From: Xenorhabdus anantnagensis
GTDB taxonomy: Bacteria; Pseudomonadota; Gammaproteobacteria; Enterobacterales; Enterobacteriaceae
Direction of reading: 5' to 3'
DNA: 64,000 nucleotides
NCBI RefSeq assembly: GCF_028598555.1
Contig: NZ_JAQRFN010000016.1
Coordinates: 25,338-89,337 of the forward strand
Numbering within the stretch: the stretch's first letter is position 1; each line of letters begins with the position of its first letter. The translations under genes were made by a program, and so were the position numbers. The notes beneath the pieces were generated by a model. That model was not told the origin of the DNA and did no database searches. It saw only the letters and a program-made list of their open reading frames with translations. Of the stretch, positions 43,470 to 54,954 are shown piece after piece.

Positions 43470-44390
<921 letters not shown>

Positions 44391-44539
44391 CTGGTGTGGG
44401 CATAATGGCTAACGTGAATATTGATAACGCGTGTACTAATAACGCGTATATTGATAAAGAATGTTGAGCGCATTCTTATGATGCACCAGTGGGTTATATT
44501 CTCTGTTACGCTACTTTCGCTGATGTTCTTCATTCAGCG

Positions 44540-45076
44540 CTAGCGCTTCTTTTTGGCTGTACTGGTAACCTCTCCGGCCAGCGCAGCCAACCGTTCCAAT
44601 TTTCTTTTCAATTTTTCAGGGCTGTTTTCAGCCAACATCATTAATGTTTTTGCACTTTCATGGGTTAATTGGCGCTTTGGTAATTCCTGATTATCATTAC
44701 TGAATGCTTTTGTTGACGATTTTGAGAATCCTTGTTCATTATTATCACACTTAACCATTAATGATGGATTAATCCTGATGTCGATTGAGGATAAAGATGG
44801 TAGAATTTCGCTTCTCAATGTAGACAGCAAGCAGGGAATTTCATAACGAAGCCGGGTCATCCAACTGGCATTTCCCGCTTCCAGTACCAGAATTTGTTTG
44901 CGATAATTGGCGACCCTGCACCACGGGTGCAGTTGTGCAGGAAGCAAACTGAGAACTGTACGGTTGAGTTTCAATAATGCGATGGCATGTTGTTGAATAA
45001 CTTGAAGTGGGCTTTTTCCGACAGTTGCCTCATCTTCAAACAGCGTATCCAGTGATTGTGGGCGGCTATCTCGCAT
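44540..45076 (-). CDS. DUF721 (DciA-like) domain protein
   Basis: The 178 aa protein has a central domain (about 20-115) with LNRTVLSLLPAQLHPWCRVANY and an LVLEAGNASWMTRLRYEIPCLLSTLR segment, matching the DUF721 family between lpxC and secA in many gammaproteobacteria. In bacteria without DnaC, DciA loads the replicative helicase. Enterobacteria use DnaC, so this could be a retained or altered form. The C-terminal 65 residues are basic and low in conservation (ends AKKKR). It is divergent from secM, which starts 37 bp away. Confidence 0.8.
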   Translation of the reverse strand: MRDSRPQSLDTLFEDEATVGKSPLQVIQQHAIALLKLNRTVLSLLPAQLHPWCRVANYRKQILVLEAGNASWMTRLRYEIPCLLSTLRSEILPSLSSIDIRINPSLMVKCDNNEQGFSKSSTKAFSNDNQELPKRQLTHESAKTLMMLAENSPEKLKRKLERLAALAGEVTSTAKKKR

Positions 45077-45113
45077 AATAGAAGCAGTTCCAGTATTTAT
45101 TAATGAAGGGTTA

Positions 45114-45668
45114 ATGAGTATTTTAAATCTTTGGCGACAATTTGGTAGGCGTTATTTTTGGTCTCACCTTTTACTGGGCATGGTTGCGACAGGAATTGGT
45201 GTCCCTACTGTTTTTGCTGGAGTGGCAGAAAGCCTAACCCATACAAATACTTCCTCTACCCAAGGAAGCCGTAATCAAGCACTTTCCTCTTTTGAACACT
45301 TATTTAAATTACACTTGCTCCAATTAAAAAGTGTTCAGCGTCAACCTTCTAATTCTTTGAATTATTGGCAGCAACATGCCGTTCGTAATGTGATCCGTCA
45401 ACTTTCTTTTGCTTTTTCTGTTACAGAGCTAGTCAAATACGAAGTAGTAAAAGAAAGTATTCGGGTTTCTTCTCCGTCCATGCAACAACTTATGCTGGAT
45501 ACGTTGCATGCCATGCTGACACAAACGCCAACACCATTTGAAGGAGTTATCTCAGATGTTGCGATGGTGAATTTTGTACTTCCTGATACCCATACTCCAG
45601 CTCTTTGGGTAGCTAAAGTTCAGGGAATTAGGGCAGGGCCAACGCCCAGTCATCTATTTTTGCTTTAA
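45114..45668 (+). CDS. secM: Secretion monitor SecM
   Basis: SecM is an exported peptide that stalls its own ribosome when secretion is slow and thereby frees the secA ribosome-binding site. The 184 aa protein has an N-terminal signal (hydrophobic stretch LLLGMVATGIGVPTVFAG near 20-36) and the C-terminal arrest region WVAKVQGIRAGP, with the essential GIRAGP and Trp conserved, followed by eight residues (TPSHLFLL). secA lies about 95 bp downstream. Confidence 0.93.
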   Translation: MSILNLWRQFGRRYFWSHLLLGMVATGIGVPTVFAGVAESLTHTNTSSTQGSRNQALSSFEHLFKLHLLQLKSVQRQPSNSLNYWQQHAVRNVIRQLSFAFSVTELVKYEVVKESIRVSSPSMQQLMLDTLHAMLTQTPTPFEGVISDVAMVNFVLPDTHTPALWVAKVQGIRAGPTPSHLFLL

Positions 45669-45762
45669 TGCGGCTGTTTTATTTCATCCTAATTTTAATA
45701 AGACAGTTTTTAATAAATGATTGATTGGCTACAACAATAGCCCTATCTGAGATGTACTAATT

Positions 45763-48471
45763 ATGCTGATTAAATTACTGACAAAAATTTTTGGTAGTCG
45801 CAATGACCGTACCTTGCGCCGTTTGCATAAAGTGGTTGATGTCATCAACCACATGGAATCGGACTTTGAAAAACTTTCTGATGAAGAACTGAAAGCGAAA
45901 ACCAGTCTGTTCCGTGCTCGCTTAAAAGAAGGTGAGCCTCTGGAAAAAATTATGCCAGAAGCCTTTGCTACTGTGCGTGAAGCCAGCAAGCGCGTGTTTG
46001 GTATGCGTCACTTTGATGTGCAGCTGCTGGGTGGGATGGTATTGAATGAGCGTTGCATAGCGGAGATGCGCACCGGTGAAGGTAAGACGCTGACAGCAAC
46101 ATTACCTGCTTATCTTAACGCCTTAAGTGGTAAAGGTGTTCACGTTGTTACCGTGAACGATTACTTGGCGCAGCGTGATGCTGAAAATAACCGTCCATTG
46201 TTTGAGTTTCTTGGCCTGAGTGTTGGTATTAACTTACCGGGCATGCCAGCACCGGCAAAACGTGAAGCCTATGCTACGGATATCACTTACGGCACTAACA
46301 ATGAGTTTGGTTTCGACTATCTGCGTGACAATATGGCATTTAGTCCAGAAGAGCGTGTTCAACGCAAATTGCACTATGCGCTGGTGGATGAGGTGGACTC
46401 CATTCTGATCGATGAAGCCCGTACCCCATTGATTATTTCAGGGCCTGCGGAAGACAGCTCTGAGCTTTATATCAAGGTGGATAAACTGATCCCGAAACTG
46501 ATTCGTCAGGAAAAAGAGGATTCAGACTCATTCCAGGGAGAAGGCCATTTCTCTGTTGATGAAAAAACCCGCCAAGTCAACCTGACAGAGCGTGGTTTGG
46601 TGCTGATTGAAGAGTTATTGGTGGATGCTAAATTGATGGATGAAGGCGAATCCTTGTATTCACCAACCAATATCATGCTAATGCACCATGTGACAGCCGC
46701 TTTGCGTGCTCATGCTCTGTTTACCCGTGATGTTGATTATATCGTTAAAGACGGTGAGGTTATCATCGTTGATGAACATACAGGGCGTACCATGCAAGGG
46801 CGTCGTTGGTCTGATGGCTTGCACCAAGCTGTGGAAGCTAAAGAAAGTGTTGAAATTCAGAATGAAAACCAGACGCTGGCTTCAATCACATTCCAGAACT
46901 ATTTCCGTATATACGAAAAACTGGCAGGGATGACAGGAACAGCCGATACGGAAGCCTTTGAATTCAGTTCCATTTATAAACTGGATACCATTGTCGTTCC
47001 AACCAATCGCCCAATGATCCGTAAGGACTTGTCAGATCTGGTCTACATGACAGAAGCAGAAAAAATTGACGCAATCATTGAAGATATCAAAGATAGGACA
47101 AACAGTGGTCAGCCTGTTTTGGTGGGAACAATTTCGATTGAAAAATCGGAACTCATTTCTAAGGTATTAACTGAAGCTGGCATTGTACATAACGTATTGA
47201 ACGCAAAATTCCATGCAATGGAAGCTGACATTGTTGCACAGGCTGGTCAGGCCAGTACGGTAACTATTGCAACCAACATGGCGGGACGTGGTACAGATAT
47301 CGTGTTGGGAGGAAGCTGGCAGGCGGAAATTGCTAAATTGGAAGATCCAACCGAAGCACAAATCGAGAAAATTAAGGCAGCATGGCAAGAGCGCCATGAT
47401 GCAGTATTGGCAGCGGGTGGATTACATATTATCGGTACAGAGCGTCATGAATCACGCCGTATTGATAACCAGTTACGTGGTCGTGCAGGACGTCAGGGTG
47501 ATGCGGGTTCTTCGCGCTTCTATCTCTCAATGGAAGATTCCTTGATGCGTATTTTTGCTTCTGATCGTGTGACGGGCATGATGCGTAAACTTGGCATGCA
47601 GCCGGGTGAAGCGATTGAACATCCATGGGTGACTAAAGCTATTGCTAATGCTCAGCGTAAGGTTGAGAGCCGCAACTTTGATATCCGTAAACAATTACTG
47701 GAATATGATGATGTCGCGAATGATCAGCGCCGTGCAATTTATGCTCAGCGTAATGATTTGCTTGACGTGAGTGATGTCAGCGAAACCATCACTAGCATCC
47801 GTGAAGATGTCTTCAAAATAACAATTGATGCTTACATTCCACCGCAATCACTGGAAGAAATGTGGGATGTTGACGGTTTGCAGGAACGTTTAGTCAACGA
47901 TTTCGATTTGGCTCTGCCGATTAAAGAGTGGTTGGACAAAGAACCTGAATTACACGAAGAAACGTTGCGTGAACGTATTCTTGAGAAAGCGATCGAAGTT
48001 TATAAGCAGAAAGAAGAAATCGTCAGTACAGAAATGATGCGCAACTTTGAAAAAGGCATCATGTTGCAAACTTTGGATACATTATGGAAAGAGCATTTGG
48101 CTGCGATGGATTATCTGCGTCAGGGGATTCACCTGCGCGGTTATGCACAGAAAGATCCAAAACAGGAATACAAACGTGAATCCTTCTCCATGTTTTCCAA
48201 CATGTTGGAATCACTGAAATATGAAGTGATCAGTACCTTGAGCAAAGTTCAAGTTAGAATGCCAGAAGAAGTTGAAGCGCTTGAACAGCAGCGTCGTGAA
48301 GAAGCAGAGCGTTTGGCAAGACAACAACACTTGAGCCATGAAGTTGAGCAAGGTGCGTTGATGTCAGAAGCTGAGGCTCAAATGGCAACGGGAGAGCGCA
48401 AAGTCGGACGTAATGATCCTTGCCCATGCGGTTCTGGCAAAAAATTTAAGCATTGCCACGGTAGTTTATAA
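45763..48471 (+). CDS. secA: Preprotein translocase ATPase SecA
   Basis: SecA drives preproteins through SecYEG. The 902 aa protein has the Walker A motif MRTGEGKTL near 102-110, a [13 protein letters not shown]alker B, the [11 protein letters not shown] helicase motif and the C-terminal zinc site [13 protein letters not shown] that binds SecB. It matches E. coli SecA in length (901). Confidence 0.98.
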   Translation: MLIKLLTKIFGSRNDRTLRRLHKVVDVINHMESDFEKLSDEELKAKTSLFRARLKEGEPLEKIMPEAFATVREASKRVFGMRHFDVQLLGGMVLNERCIAEMRTGEGKTLTATLPAYLNALSGKGVHVVTVNDYLAQRDAENNRPLFEFLGLSVGINLPGMPAPAKREAYATDITYGTNNEFGFDYLRDNMAFSPEERVQRKLHYALVDEVDSILIDEARTPLIISGPAEDSSELYIKVDKLIPKLIRQEKEDSDSFQGEGHFSVDEKTRQVNLTERGLVLIEELLVDAKLMDEGESLYSPTNIMLMHHVTAALRAHALFTRDVDYIVKDGEVIIVDEHTGRTMQGRRWSDGLHQAVEAKESVEIQNENQTLASITFQNYFRIYEKLAGMTGTADTEAFEFSSIYKLDTIVVPTNRPMIRKDLSDLVYMTEAEKIDAIIEDIKDRTNSGQPVLVGTISIEKSELISKVLTEAGIVHNVLNAKFHAMEADIVAQAGQASTVTIATNMAGRGTDIVLGGSWQAEIAKLEDPTEAQIEKIKAAWQERHDAVLAAGGLHIIGTERHESRRIDNQLRGRAGRQGDAGSSRFYLSMEDSLMRIFASDRVTGMMRKLGMQPGEAIEHPWVTKAIANAQRKVESRNFDIRKQLLEYDDVANDQRRAIYAQRNDLLDVSDVSETITSIREDVFKITIDAYIPPQSLEEMWDVDGLQERLVNDFDLALPIKEWLDKEPELHEETLRERILEKAIEVYKQKEEIVSTEMMRNFEKGIMLQTLDTLWKEHLAAMDYLRQGIHLRGYAQKDPKQEYKRESFSMFSNMLESLKYEVISTLSKVQVRMPEEVEALEQQRREEAERLARQQHLSHEVEQGALMSEAEAQMATGERKVGRNDPCPCGSGKKFKHCHGSL

Positions 48472-48482
48472 GTAAAGTTAAT

Positions 48483-48522
48483 CGTGCTAATGGAATTGAC
48501 TCATTCAGTTGCCGTTAGCACG
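48483..48522 (+). terminator. Hairpin after secA
   Basis: An 11-bp near-perfect stem (CGTGCTAATGG/CCGTTAGCACG, one wobble) with an 18-base loop lies 12 bp after the secA stop. The tail is not U-rich, so termination strength is uncertain. Confidence 0.5.
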
Positions 48523-48625
48523 AATTGATTTAACAAAAACCCTTAGCTCTTATTCTGCAAGAACATTCTTCAATGAAACTTGCTTAAGGAATAGATTTGA
48601 GGGTTTTGTCATATGAAGGCTTAGA

Positions 48626-50227
48626 TTACGGCACTTCTCTGCTATTCAATACTAATTCCTGCATATTACCTACATTTTTGATGAATTGATCGTCGTGGGA
48701 AATTAGCACCATAGCCCCCGTATAGTCATGTAATGCTTTTTGAAGCAGTTCACGCGACTCAATATCCAGATGATTGTCAGGTTCATCCAATAACAGTAGG
48801 GCAGGCGCATATGGCCCACAAAACAGGCAAGCTAATGCGACCTTCAATTGTTCTCCCCCACTCAGATAGCCGACAGGCTTCAAGGCTTCATCGCCTCGAA
48901 TACGCAACTGTGCCAATCGAGTACGGTAACGATCTTCAGTCCAGCCTGGCGACTGCAATTGAAAGTTATGCAGTGCAGACTGGTTTTTATCAAGGAAAGA
49001 AAAATGTTGATCCATCAGGCGATGTGAAGGGGTTATCTGGCAAATACCTTGCTTGGGGATGAGAGAACCTGTCATGACTTTTAGCAGGGTCGATTTTCCA
49101 CGACCATTTTTACCGATAACAGCGAGACGATCGCTATTATTGATAGTCAAGCTGATAGGAGATCCTGAACCAAAAGGTAAGATGACATCTTGTAAGTAAA
49201 GTAGAGGAGCAGTAGCCGTTTGTGGGGTTGCAAGTACGATTGATAATGGATCGATAATTTCCAGTTTTTCTCTGGCATCTGTAGCGAGTGATGAACTCCT
49301 TTGGATTCGTTCTTTGTGTTGTATTGCTTGCCGTGACAGTGTGGCTTCTGAGCGTCCAAGTTGACGATCAAGGAGGATTTTGGCTTGATTGGCATTTTCT
49401 CGTTTTTGCTTGCCTTGACTTTGCCTTTTACTGGTTTTTTCACGGTCTTTTTGCTTATCACGCAAAACTTGTTTCAGATTTTTTTGAGTTTGATCCACTT
49501 CGCGTTGAATACCGAGCCTTTGTTGTTCCTTACTTTCCAGCCAAGTTTCCCATCCACCAATACTACGAGATAATCCCAATCCACCAATTTCATAAATAAT
49601 CGATACATATTGTAAAAGTTGGGTATCATGGGTTACCAGCAAAATACCACCGCTGAAAGTTCCCAGCCATTGAGACAACCAAAGACGCCCTTGCCGATCA
49701 AGGTGGTTACTTGGCTCATCCAGAATCATAAAACCAGCACCTTGCCGTTTTAATGTTAATAGCCTGATCCGTGTTTGCTCTCCACCACTCAAGGAATCAA
49801 AAGGTTGGTTTAATACGCTTGGGCTGAGTTCACCTTCTGCCAGTAAAGATTCTGTCTGAAATTGCCAATCCCAGTTACCTTCCATAACATCAAAATCTGT
49901 TTCGTCCCCACTCCCTGCCAGAATACGTTCATTGGCTTCCATGATTTTGGTCATCCCCAACATATCCGCAGCACTACCGGCAAAAGGTGTTAAACCTTGT
50001 GATAAATAACCCACATCACAAAAATGCTTTACATTGCCTTCTGTGGGAAGAACCTGCTGTGCCAATATTGATGCCAGCCAAGATTTACCAATACCATTCC
50101 GTCCAACTAAGGCATGTTGTTCTGCATTCAAAAACATATCAATACCAGAAAACAGGGGGGTTGCTTCACCAGAAAATTGATAGGCGATTTGCCTTGCTTC
50201 GATCAATGATTGAACATCATTTTGCAT
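48626..50227 (-). CDS. ABC-F family ATPase (accessory type)
   Basis: The 533 aa protein has two ABC domains in one chain and no membrane segment. Walker A motifs read GRNGIGKS and GKNGRGKST, signatures LSGGEQTR and LSGGEQLK, and Walker B FMILDEPSNHLD and LLLLDEPDNHLD. A highly charged linker (KDREKTSKRQSQGKQKREN) joins them. This is the ABC-F translation-factor fold, whose members act on the ribosome and sometimes protect it from antibiotics. It is not clearly EttA, Uup, YbiT or YheS, so an accessory, possibly antibiotic-protecting role is inferred. It lies between secA and mutT on the opposite strand. Confidence 0.88.
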   Translation of the reverse strand: MQNDVQSLIEARQIAYQFSGEATPLFSGIDMFLNAEQHALVGRNGIGKSWLASILAQQVLPTEGNVKHFCDVGYLSQGLTPFAGSAADMLGMTKIMEANERILAGSGDETDFDVMEGNWDWQFQTESLLAEGELSPSVLNQPFDSLSGGEQTRIRLLTLKRQGAGFMILDEPSNHLDRQGRLWLSQWLGTFSGGILLVTHDTQLLQYVSIIYEIGGLGLSRSIGGWETWLESKEQQRLGIQREVDQTQKNLKQVLRDKQKDREKTSKRQSQGKQKRENANQAKILLDRQLGRSEATLSRQAIQHKERIQRSSSLATDAREKLEIIDPLSIVLATPQTATAPLLYLQDVILPFGSGSPISLTINNSDRLAVIGKNGRGKSTLLKVMTGSLIPKQGICQITPSHRLMDQHFSFLDKNQSALHNFQLQSPGWTEDRYRTRLAQLRIRGDEALKPVGYLSGGEQLKVALACLFCGPYAPALLLLDEPDNHLDIESRELLQKALHDYTGAMVLISHDDQFIKNVGNMQELVLNSREVP

Positions 50228-50462
50228 AAACTGTGCTTCCTTAATCTTTAAAATAGTTGTTTCAATCTATTTGTAGGTTAATTTCTTACACTTTTTGCGG
50301 TTTGTTTTACATGATATGTTTTTATATAGAGGGGTAATTGGTAATAAAAAGCGGTAAAAACGATTACACTTTGCATGCGATACAAGTTTGCGATTTAAAC
50401 TAATTTTAATGTAGTCTGCAAGAGATAGTCACTTAGATTAATAAACAGCAAGAAAAACGATT

Positions 50463-50867
50463 ATGGAAAAAAAATATCTGCATATTGCCGCAGGCATCAT
50501 TAAAAATAGCAATGATGAAATTTTTATCACTCAGCGCAGTGCTGATTCGCATATGGGCGGCTTTTGGGAGTTCCCCGGAGGAAAACTTGAGCAGGGAGAA
50601 ACATCTGAACAAGCATTGATTAGAGAATTAAAGGAAGAGGTTGGGATCACGGTAACTCACTGTGAATTAATCGATACCATCACACATGATTTTCCTGATA
50701 GAAGTATTACTCTTGACTTTTTTTTGGTTGATGAATGGAAAGATGAGCCATTTGGTAAAGAAGGGCAACCTTCCCGTTGGGTTTTGCAATCAAAACTAAT
50801 TGCTGATGAATTTCCTCCAGCCAATCGCGGTGTTGTTGATTTTTTAACCAAAAATGGTTGTCATTAA
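50463..50867 (+). CDS. mutT: 8-oxo-dGTP pyrophosphatase MutT
   Basis: This sanitising enzyme hydrolyses 8-oxo-dGTP and prevents A-T to C-G mutation. The Nudix box runs from Gly40 to Ile62 with Glu46, Arg54, Glu55, Glu58 and Glu59. 134 aa (129 in E. coli). It follows secA in the E. coli order, but here an ABC-F gene is inserted between them on the opposite strand. Confidence 0.95.
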   Translation: MEKKYLHIAAGIIKNSNDEIFITQRSADSHMGGFWEFPGGKLEQGETSEQALIRELKEEVGITVTHCELIDTITHDFPDRSITLDFFLVDEWKDEPFGKEGQPSRWVLQSKLIADEFPPANRGVVDFLTKNGCH

Positions 50868-50884
50868 AGAATTTTTATTCCCCA

Positions 50885-50907
50885 CTCCGCCGTAATCAAC
50901 GGCGGAG
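50885..50907. terminator. Hairpin between convergent mutT and yadH
   Basis: A perfect 9-bp stem CTCCGCCGT/ACGGCGGAG with a 5-base loop sits in the 56-bp gap between the two stop codons. There is no long U-tract, but it probably serves both genes. Confidence 0.65.
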
Positions 50908-50923
50908 CACCAGATTTTGGCTA

Positions 50924-51694
50924 TTACGTTCTTAATCCTCGCCCTGATTCAATTAGATACCAAGCCAGGAAATAGAATCCAATAATAAATAGGCTCAACA
51001 TACCTAATGTCATCGCTAAAGAAACATCCATAATACCGAGAAAACCATAGCGGAAACCACTGACCATATAGACGATTGGGTTAAGTTTTGACACCGCCTG
51101 CCAAAAAGTTGGCAATAAGGTAAGGGAGTAAAATACGCCTCCCAGATAAGTCAATGGAGTCAGAACAAATGTTGGGATAATGCTAATATCATCGAATGTT
51201 TTCGCAAAAATAGCATTCAACAGCCCCGCCAACGAAAATAGGATCGCCGTTGCCAGCAAAGTGATTACCACCATTCCCCATGAATGTATCTGTAACGGTA
51301 CGAATAACAGGGAAACTAATGTCACCAGAATACCAACGCACACCCCACGGGCCACTCCGCCTCCAACAAACCCAGCAATGATGATATGGGTTGGAACCGG
51401 AGCGACCAACACTTCTTCAATGCTGCGCTGGAACTTAGCGCCAAAGAAAGATGAAGAAACGTTAGAGTAAGAGTTGGTAATTACTGACATCATTATCAGC
51501 CCAGGCACAATAAACTGCATATAGCCAAATCCCCCCATTTCACCAATGCGGGAACCCACCAGATTGCCAAATATAACGAAATAAAGGGACATAGTGATTA
51601 CAGGCGGTAGTAATGTCTGTACCCAAATACGACCAAAACGGGTGATCTCTTTAATCCAAATGGTTTTCAGAGCCACCCAATACAGTTGGATCAT
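50924..51694 (-). CDS. yadH: ABC-2 type transporter permease YadH
   Basis: The 256 aa protein has six predicted membrane helices and the ABC-2 type family pattern (GSRIGEMGGFGYMQFIVPG; YLGGVFYSL). It pairs with YadG; the substrate is unknown. The two genes overlap by one base and occupy the same place as in E. coli, next to can and hpt. Confidence 0.94.
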   Translation of the reverse strand: MIQLYWVALKTIWIKEITRFGRIWVQTLLPPVITMSLYFVIFGNLVGSRIGEMGGFGYMQFIVPGLIMMSVITNSYSNVSSSFFGAKFQRSIEEVLVAPVPTHIIIAGFVGGGVARGVCVGILVTLVSLLFVPLQIHSWGMVVITLLATAILFSLAGLLNAIFAKTFDDISIIPTFVLTPLTYLGGVFYSLTLLPTFWQAVSKLNPIVYMVSGFRYGFLGIMDVSLAMTLGMLSLFIIGFYFLAWYLIESGRGLRT

Positions 51695-52617
51695 TATCTA
51701 TCCCCTTGATTATTATTGGTTAATCCAACAAACAGCTCTTCCAGACGGTTCGCTTTGTTACGCATGCTGCTGATTTGTATACCCTGTGTACTTAGCTGGG
51801 AGAAAATATCATTCAAGCCCTGCCCACGTTTTACGTCTACTTCTAACGTTGCTGCATCAACCAGACGGTAGTCGTAACCTTCAACAATAGGTATTGTTCC
51901 TTTCGGCGCTAAATCGAACAAGAATGTTTCACATTCAAGCTGGCTGAGCAAATCTTTCATCGTCGTATTTTCTACCAACTCACCGTGCTGGATAATGCCA
52001 ATGTTACGGCACAACATTTCAGCTTCTTCAAGATAATGAGTCGTCAAAATGATCGTGGTTCCCTGCGCATTCAATTCTCTCAAAAACTCCCACATAGATC
52101 GGCGCAGTTCGATGTCTACTCCCGCTGTGGGTTCATCAAGAATCAACAATTTTGGCTGGTGCATTAAAGCACGAGCAATCATTAAACGCCGTTTCATACC
52201 ACCCGACAAACGAATTGCTCGTTCGTTGCGTTTTTCCCATAAATCCAATTGAGTAAGATAGGTTTCAGCTCTTTCCTGCGCTACATTGCGCGGAACGCCA
52301 TAATACCCTGCCTGATTCAATACAATCTGAATCACCGTCTCAAATTGATTGAAATTAAATTCCTGTGGGACAAGACCAAGCTGCCGTTTGGCATTGACGA
52401 GAGCAGTATCAATATCGTAGCCAAAGACTTTGACCTTACCGCTACTTTTATTAACCAAGGAGCTGATAATACCTATCGTCGTGGATTTTCCTGCCCCATT
52501 TGGCCCTAAAAGCGCGTAGAAATCGCCTACTTCTACACGCAAATCAATCCCCCGCAGTGCTTTCACTCCACCCTCATAGACTTTCGTGAGCTGCGTCAAT
52601 TCCAATGCGTAAGCCAT
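51694..52617 (-). CDS. yadG: ABC transporter ATP-binding protein YadG
   Basis: The 307 aa protein has Walker A GPNGAGKST, signature LSGGMKRR, Walker B LLILDEPTAGVD and the switch histidine in TTHYLEEAE. It energises YadH. It is the first gene of a two-gene operon, divergent from can. Confidence 0.94.
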   Translation of the reverse strand: MAYALELTQLTKVYEGGVKALRGIDLRVEVGDFYALLGPNGAGKSTTIGIISSLVNKSSGKVKVFGYDIDTALVNAKRQLGLVPQEFNFNQFETVIQIVLNQAGYYGVPRNVAQERAETYLTQLDLWEKRNERAIRLSGGMKRRLMIARALMHQPKLLILDEPTAGVDIELRRSMWEFLRELNAQGTTIILTTHYLEEAEMLCRNIGIIQHGELVENTTMKDLLSQLECETFLFDLAPKGTIPIVEGYDYRLVDAATLEVDVKRGQGLNDIFSQLSTQGIQISSMRNKANRLEELFVGLTNNNQGDR

Positions 52618-52799
52618 AAGTAAAAAATACCTTTATTATTCGCTATTTCTGAGTGCAAGATAGGAATTATGCCATTATTTTTCCCCTATTTCTTAGCAAT
52701 GATAGGGGCCAAATAAAAAACATTTCTTCAATTAAATATTAAATTCTCAATTAATGTTGTATATGATTCTATCTCAAAAATGTTGCCAGGCTATTCGTT

Positions 52800-53453
52800 A
52801 TGATGAGAAAAATTGAAGAGCTGTTTGCTAGGAACAAGCAGTGGTCAAAGTCCGTAAATGAAGAGAATCCGCTTTTTTTCAAGGAATTATCAAAAGCGCA
52901 AAAACCTCATTTTCTGTGGATAGGCTGTTCTGATAGCCGTGTACCTGCCGAAAAGTTGATTGATGCCGCACCCGGCGATCTTTTTGTTCATCGAAATGTC
53001 GCTAACCTTGTTATTCATACCGATTTAAACTGTTTATCTGTTGTACAGTATGCCGTTGATGTTTTGCAAGTTGAACACATCATCATTTGTGGTCACTACG
53101 GTTGTGGTGGTATTGAAGCAGCCGTAGATGGTACTGAATTAGGTTTAATCAATAACTGGCTGCTCCACATCCGTGATTTATGGTACAAGCACAGTTCCAT
53201 GCTTGGTGAGTTACCTCCTAGCGATAGACTGAATCGTTTGTGTGAACTGAATGTAATTGAGCAGGTTTATAATCTCGGACACTCGACCATTATGCAATCT
53301 GCATGGAAACGCGGACAGAAAGTGATGATCCACGGTTGGGTTTATGGTTTGAAGGATGGAGAGTTGCATGATTTGGATATCACAGCTGACAGCCGTGAAA
53401 AATTGGAACTCAATTACCGTCAGGCTATTTCTAAGTTATCTCAAGCAAACTAA
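52800..53453 (+). CDS. can: Beta-class carbonic anhydrase
   Basis: This enzyme interconverts CO2 and bicarbonate, supplying bicarbonate to carboxylases. The 217 aa protein (220 in E. coli) has the zinc ligand Cys43 with Asp45 and Arg47 in CSDSR, and His99/Cys102 in GHYGCGG. Two ATGs in tandem make the start uncertain by one codon. Confidence 0.95.
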   Translation: MMRKIEELFARNKQWSKSVNEENPLFFKELSKAQKPHFLWIGCSDSRVPAEKLIDAAPGDLFVHRNVANLVIHTDLNCLSVVQYAVDVLQVEHIIICGHYGCGGIEAAVDGTELGLINNWLLHIRDLWYKHSSMLGELPPSDRLNRLCELNVIEQVYNLGHSTIMQSAWKRGQKVMIHGWVYGLKDGELHDLDITADSREKLELNYRQAISKLSQAN

Positions 53454-53471
53454 CCCATTGATTATAAAAAC

Positions 53472-53496
53472 AAATGGCAGCAAAAAGCTGCCATTT
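53472..53496. terminator. Hairpin between convergent can and hpt
   Basis: A perfect 10-bp stem AAATGGCAGC/GCTGCCATTT with an AAAAA loop sits in the 79-bp gap. It is likely shared by both genes. Confidence 0.75.
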
Positions 53497-53532
53497 ACTC
53501 ATGGTATGGATTATTTCTGCTTACCGCAAAAA

Positions 53533-54072
53533 TTAATCTTCCAGTAGAGTGACATGTCCAATATAAGGCAAATGGCGATAATGCTGTGCATAATCAATGC
53601 CGTAACCGACAACAAATTTATCTTCAATTGAATAACCAATCCACTCAACTGGAACGTCGACTTCACGACGAGATGGTTTGTTCAGTAAAGTACAAATCGC
53701 CAGTGAATTAGGTTCACGCAGCCCCAGAATCTCGCGGATTTTGTTCAGTGTATTGCCTGAGTCGATGATATCTTCAACGATCAACACATCTTTACCACGA
53801 ATGTCTTCGTCCAGATCCTTGAGAATTTTCACATCGCGGGTAGAACTCATCTCATTGCCATAGCTGGATGCAGTCATAAAATCCACTTCATGAGGAACCT
53901 GAACTTCACGACATAGATCCGCCATAAAGATAAATGATCCTTTCAACAGGCCAACCAACACCAATTCACGATTGCTATTACGATAATGTTCTGTTATCTG
54001 TTGCCCCAACTCAGCAATACGTTGCTTAACCTCCTGCTCGGAGATCATCACTTCTACAATATGTTTCTTCAT
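53533..54072 (-). CDS. hpt: Hypoxanthine phosphoribosyltransferase
   Basis: This enzyme salvages hypoxanthine (and guanine) to IMP/GMP with PRPP. The start at 54072 ([11 protein letters not shown]) matches E. coli Hpt (178 aa) with one more residue, 179 aa. The frame stays open to 54231, but that extension is not conserved; no strong Shine-Dalgarno is seen for either. The PRPP motif [14 protein letters not shown] is clear. In E. coli its divergent neighbour is gcd. Here an IS remnant follows instead. Confidence 0.94.
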   Translation of the reverse strand: MKKHIVEVMISEQEVKQRIAELGQQITEHYRNSNRELVLVGLLKGSFIFMADLCREVQVPHEVDFMTASSYGNEMSSTRDVKILKDLDEDIRGKDVLIVEDIIDSGNTLNKIREILGLREPNSLAICTLLNKPSRREVDVPVEWIGYSIEDKFVVGYGIDYAQHYRHLPYIGHVTLLED

Positions 54073-54424
54073 TAAGATAGCCATTTGTTTTTTAATAACA
54101 AATTCATGTTTGGTTATGTGATGATTTTTTAAAACTGATACACCGATTGATATACAGTTCGCTGCACAAATACGCACACATAAGAAAACATGAGAGCAAA
54201 ATATTTTGCAGAGTATACCAGAACCCATCATTTGCGGTAAAAGAAGAAGCGGGGCTTAGACTAATGACTGAAACGGTATCTGAATTCCTTATCCAGAATT
54301 CAGGTTACTTAATGATTCCTGTTTTAATCTTTTGGCATTAGGCTCACTTTCATAATCAGTACCATAATCAATCAATAATTCTTCGTCTTTTTGTATAGAC
54401 GTATTTGTAATGTAAAAACGATAT
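54073..54424. other. Gap between hpt and the IS1 end
   Basis: No gene is supported in 350 bp. A 14-bp perfect palindrome GCAAAATATTTTGC is at 54196-54209. A 24-codon frame from 54265 (MTETVSEFL, ending YLMIPVLIFWH) is hydrophobic at its C-terminus and could be a relic of a membrane protein cut by the IS, but it is too short to be sure. Confidence 0.45.
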
Positions 54425-54439
54425 GGTCATGATACTAAT

Positions 54440-54905
54440 TTATTGATAGTGATGAATGTTTAAATAATATCCTATGATCCGGTCATGTATTTCTATGGAT
54501 TTTGAAAAAGACAACGTTTTGCGGGCCAGTCTTGCTAAATGTTGACGAAGATTCAGATTATGTCTCTCTATGCGTTGTGTATAACGCTTACTGACCACAT
54601 GCAGTTTCCCCGCCAGTGTTTTTTCATCGCTTCTCCAGCCATCGGTCATGTAGATCACAATGTTGAAGGGAGCCAGAAGCGCCATCAGACGCATCAATGT
54701 CTTCTTTGTTCTTGGGCCAAAAACGTGGGCGATCACTTTCCGTCTGATCCGGCCGTCAGCATAAAAGAGCCAACGGGGCTGATTCTTTGACTTCACATAC
54801 GACTACTGTTCATCCATTTCGCAACAGACAATCACTTCAGTGCCGGAAGCAATGGCTTCTGTGACCGATTTGGGTCTGAGCTTAATGAGATGGCCGCCCT
54901 CACCC
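54440..54905 (-). pseudogene. insB: insB-type IS1 transposase, disrupted
   Basis: The minus-strand frame reads KLRPKSVTEAIASGTEVIVC, then EMDEQ, a TAG (54803-54805) where IS1 has Trp, then [17 protein letters not shown], and ends with [20 protein letters not shown] and YYLNIHHYQ, the IS1 DDE transposase C-terminus. The internal stop and loss of its 5' end make it non-functional. Confidence 0.85.
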
Positions 54906-54954
54906 TAGCGACGGTATATTAACAGGGTGATTATCTCTGATAGAGGCTACCATT

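Noticed and set aside
54265..54341. 24-codon hydrophobic frame next to the IS1 end
   Set aside because: Could be the stub of a truncated membrane protein, but it is too short to assign.
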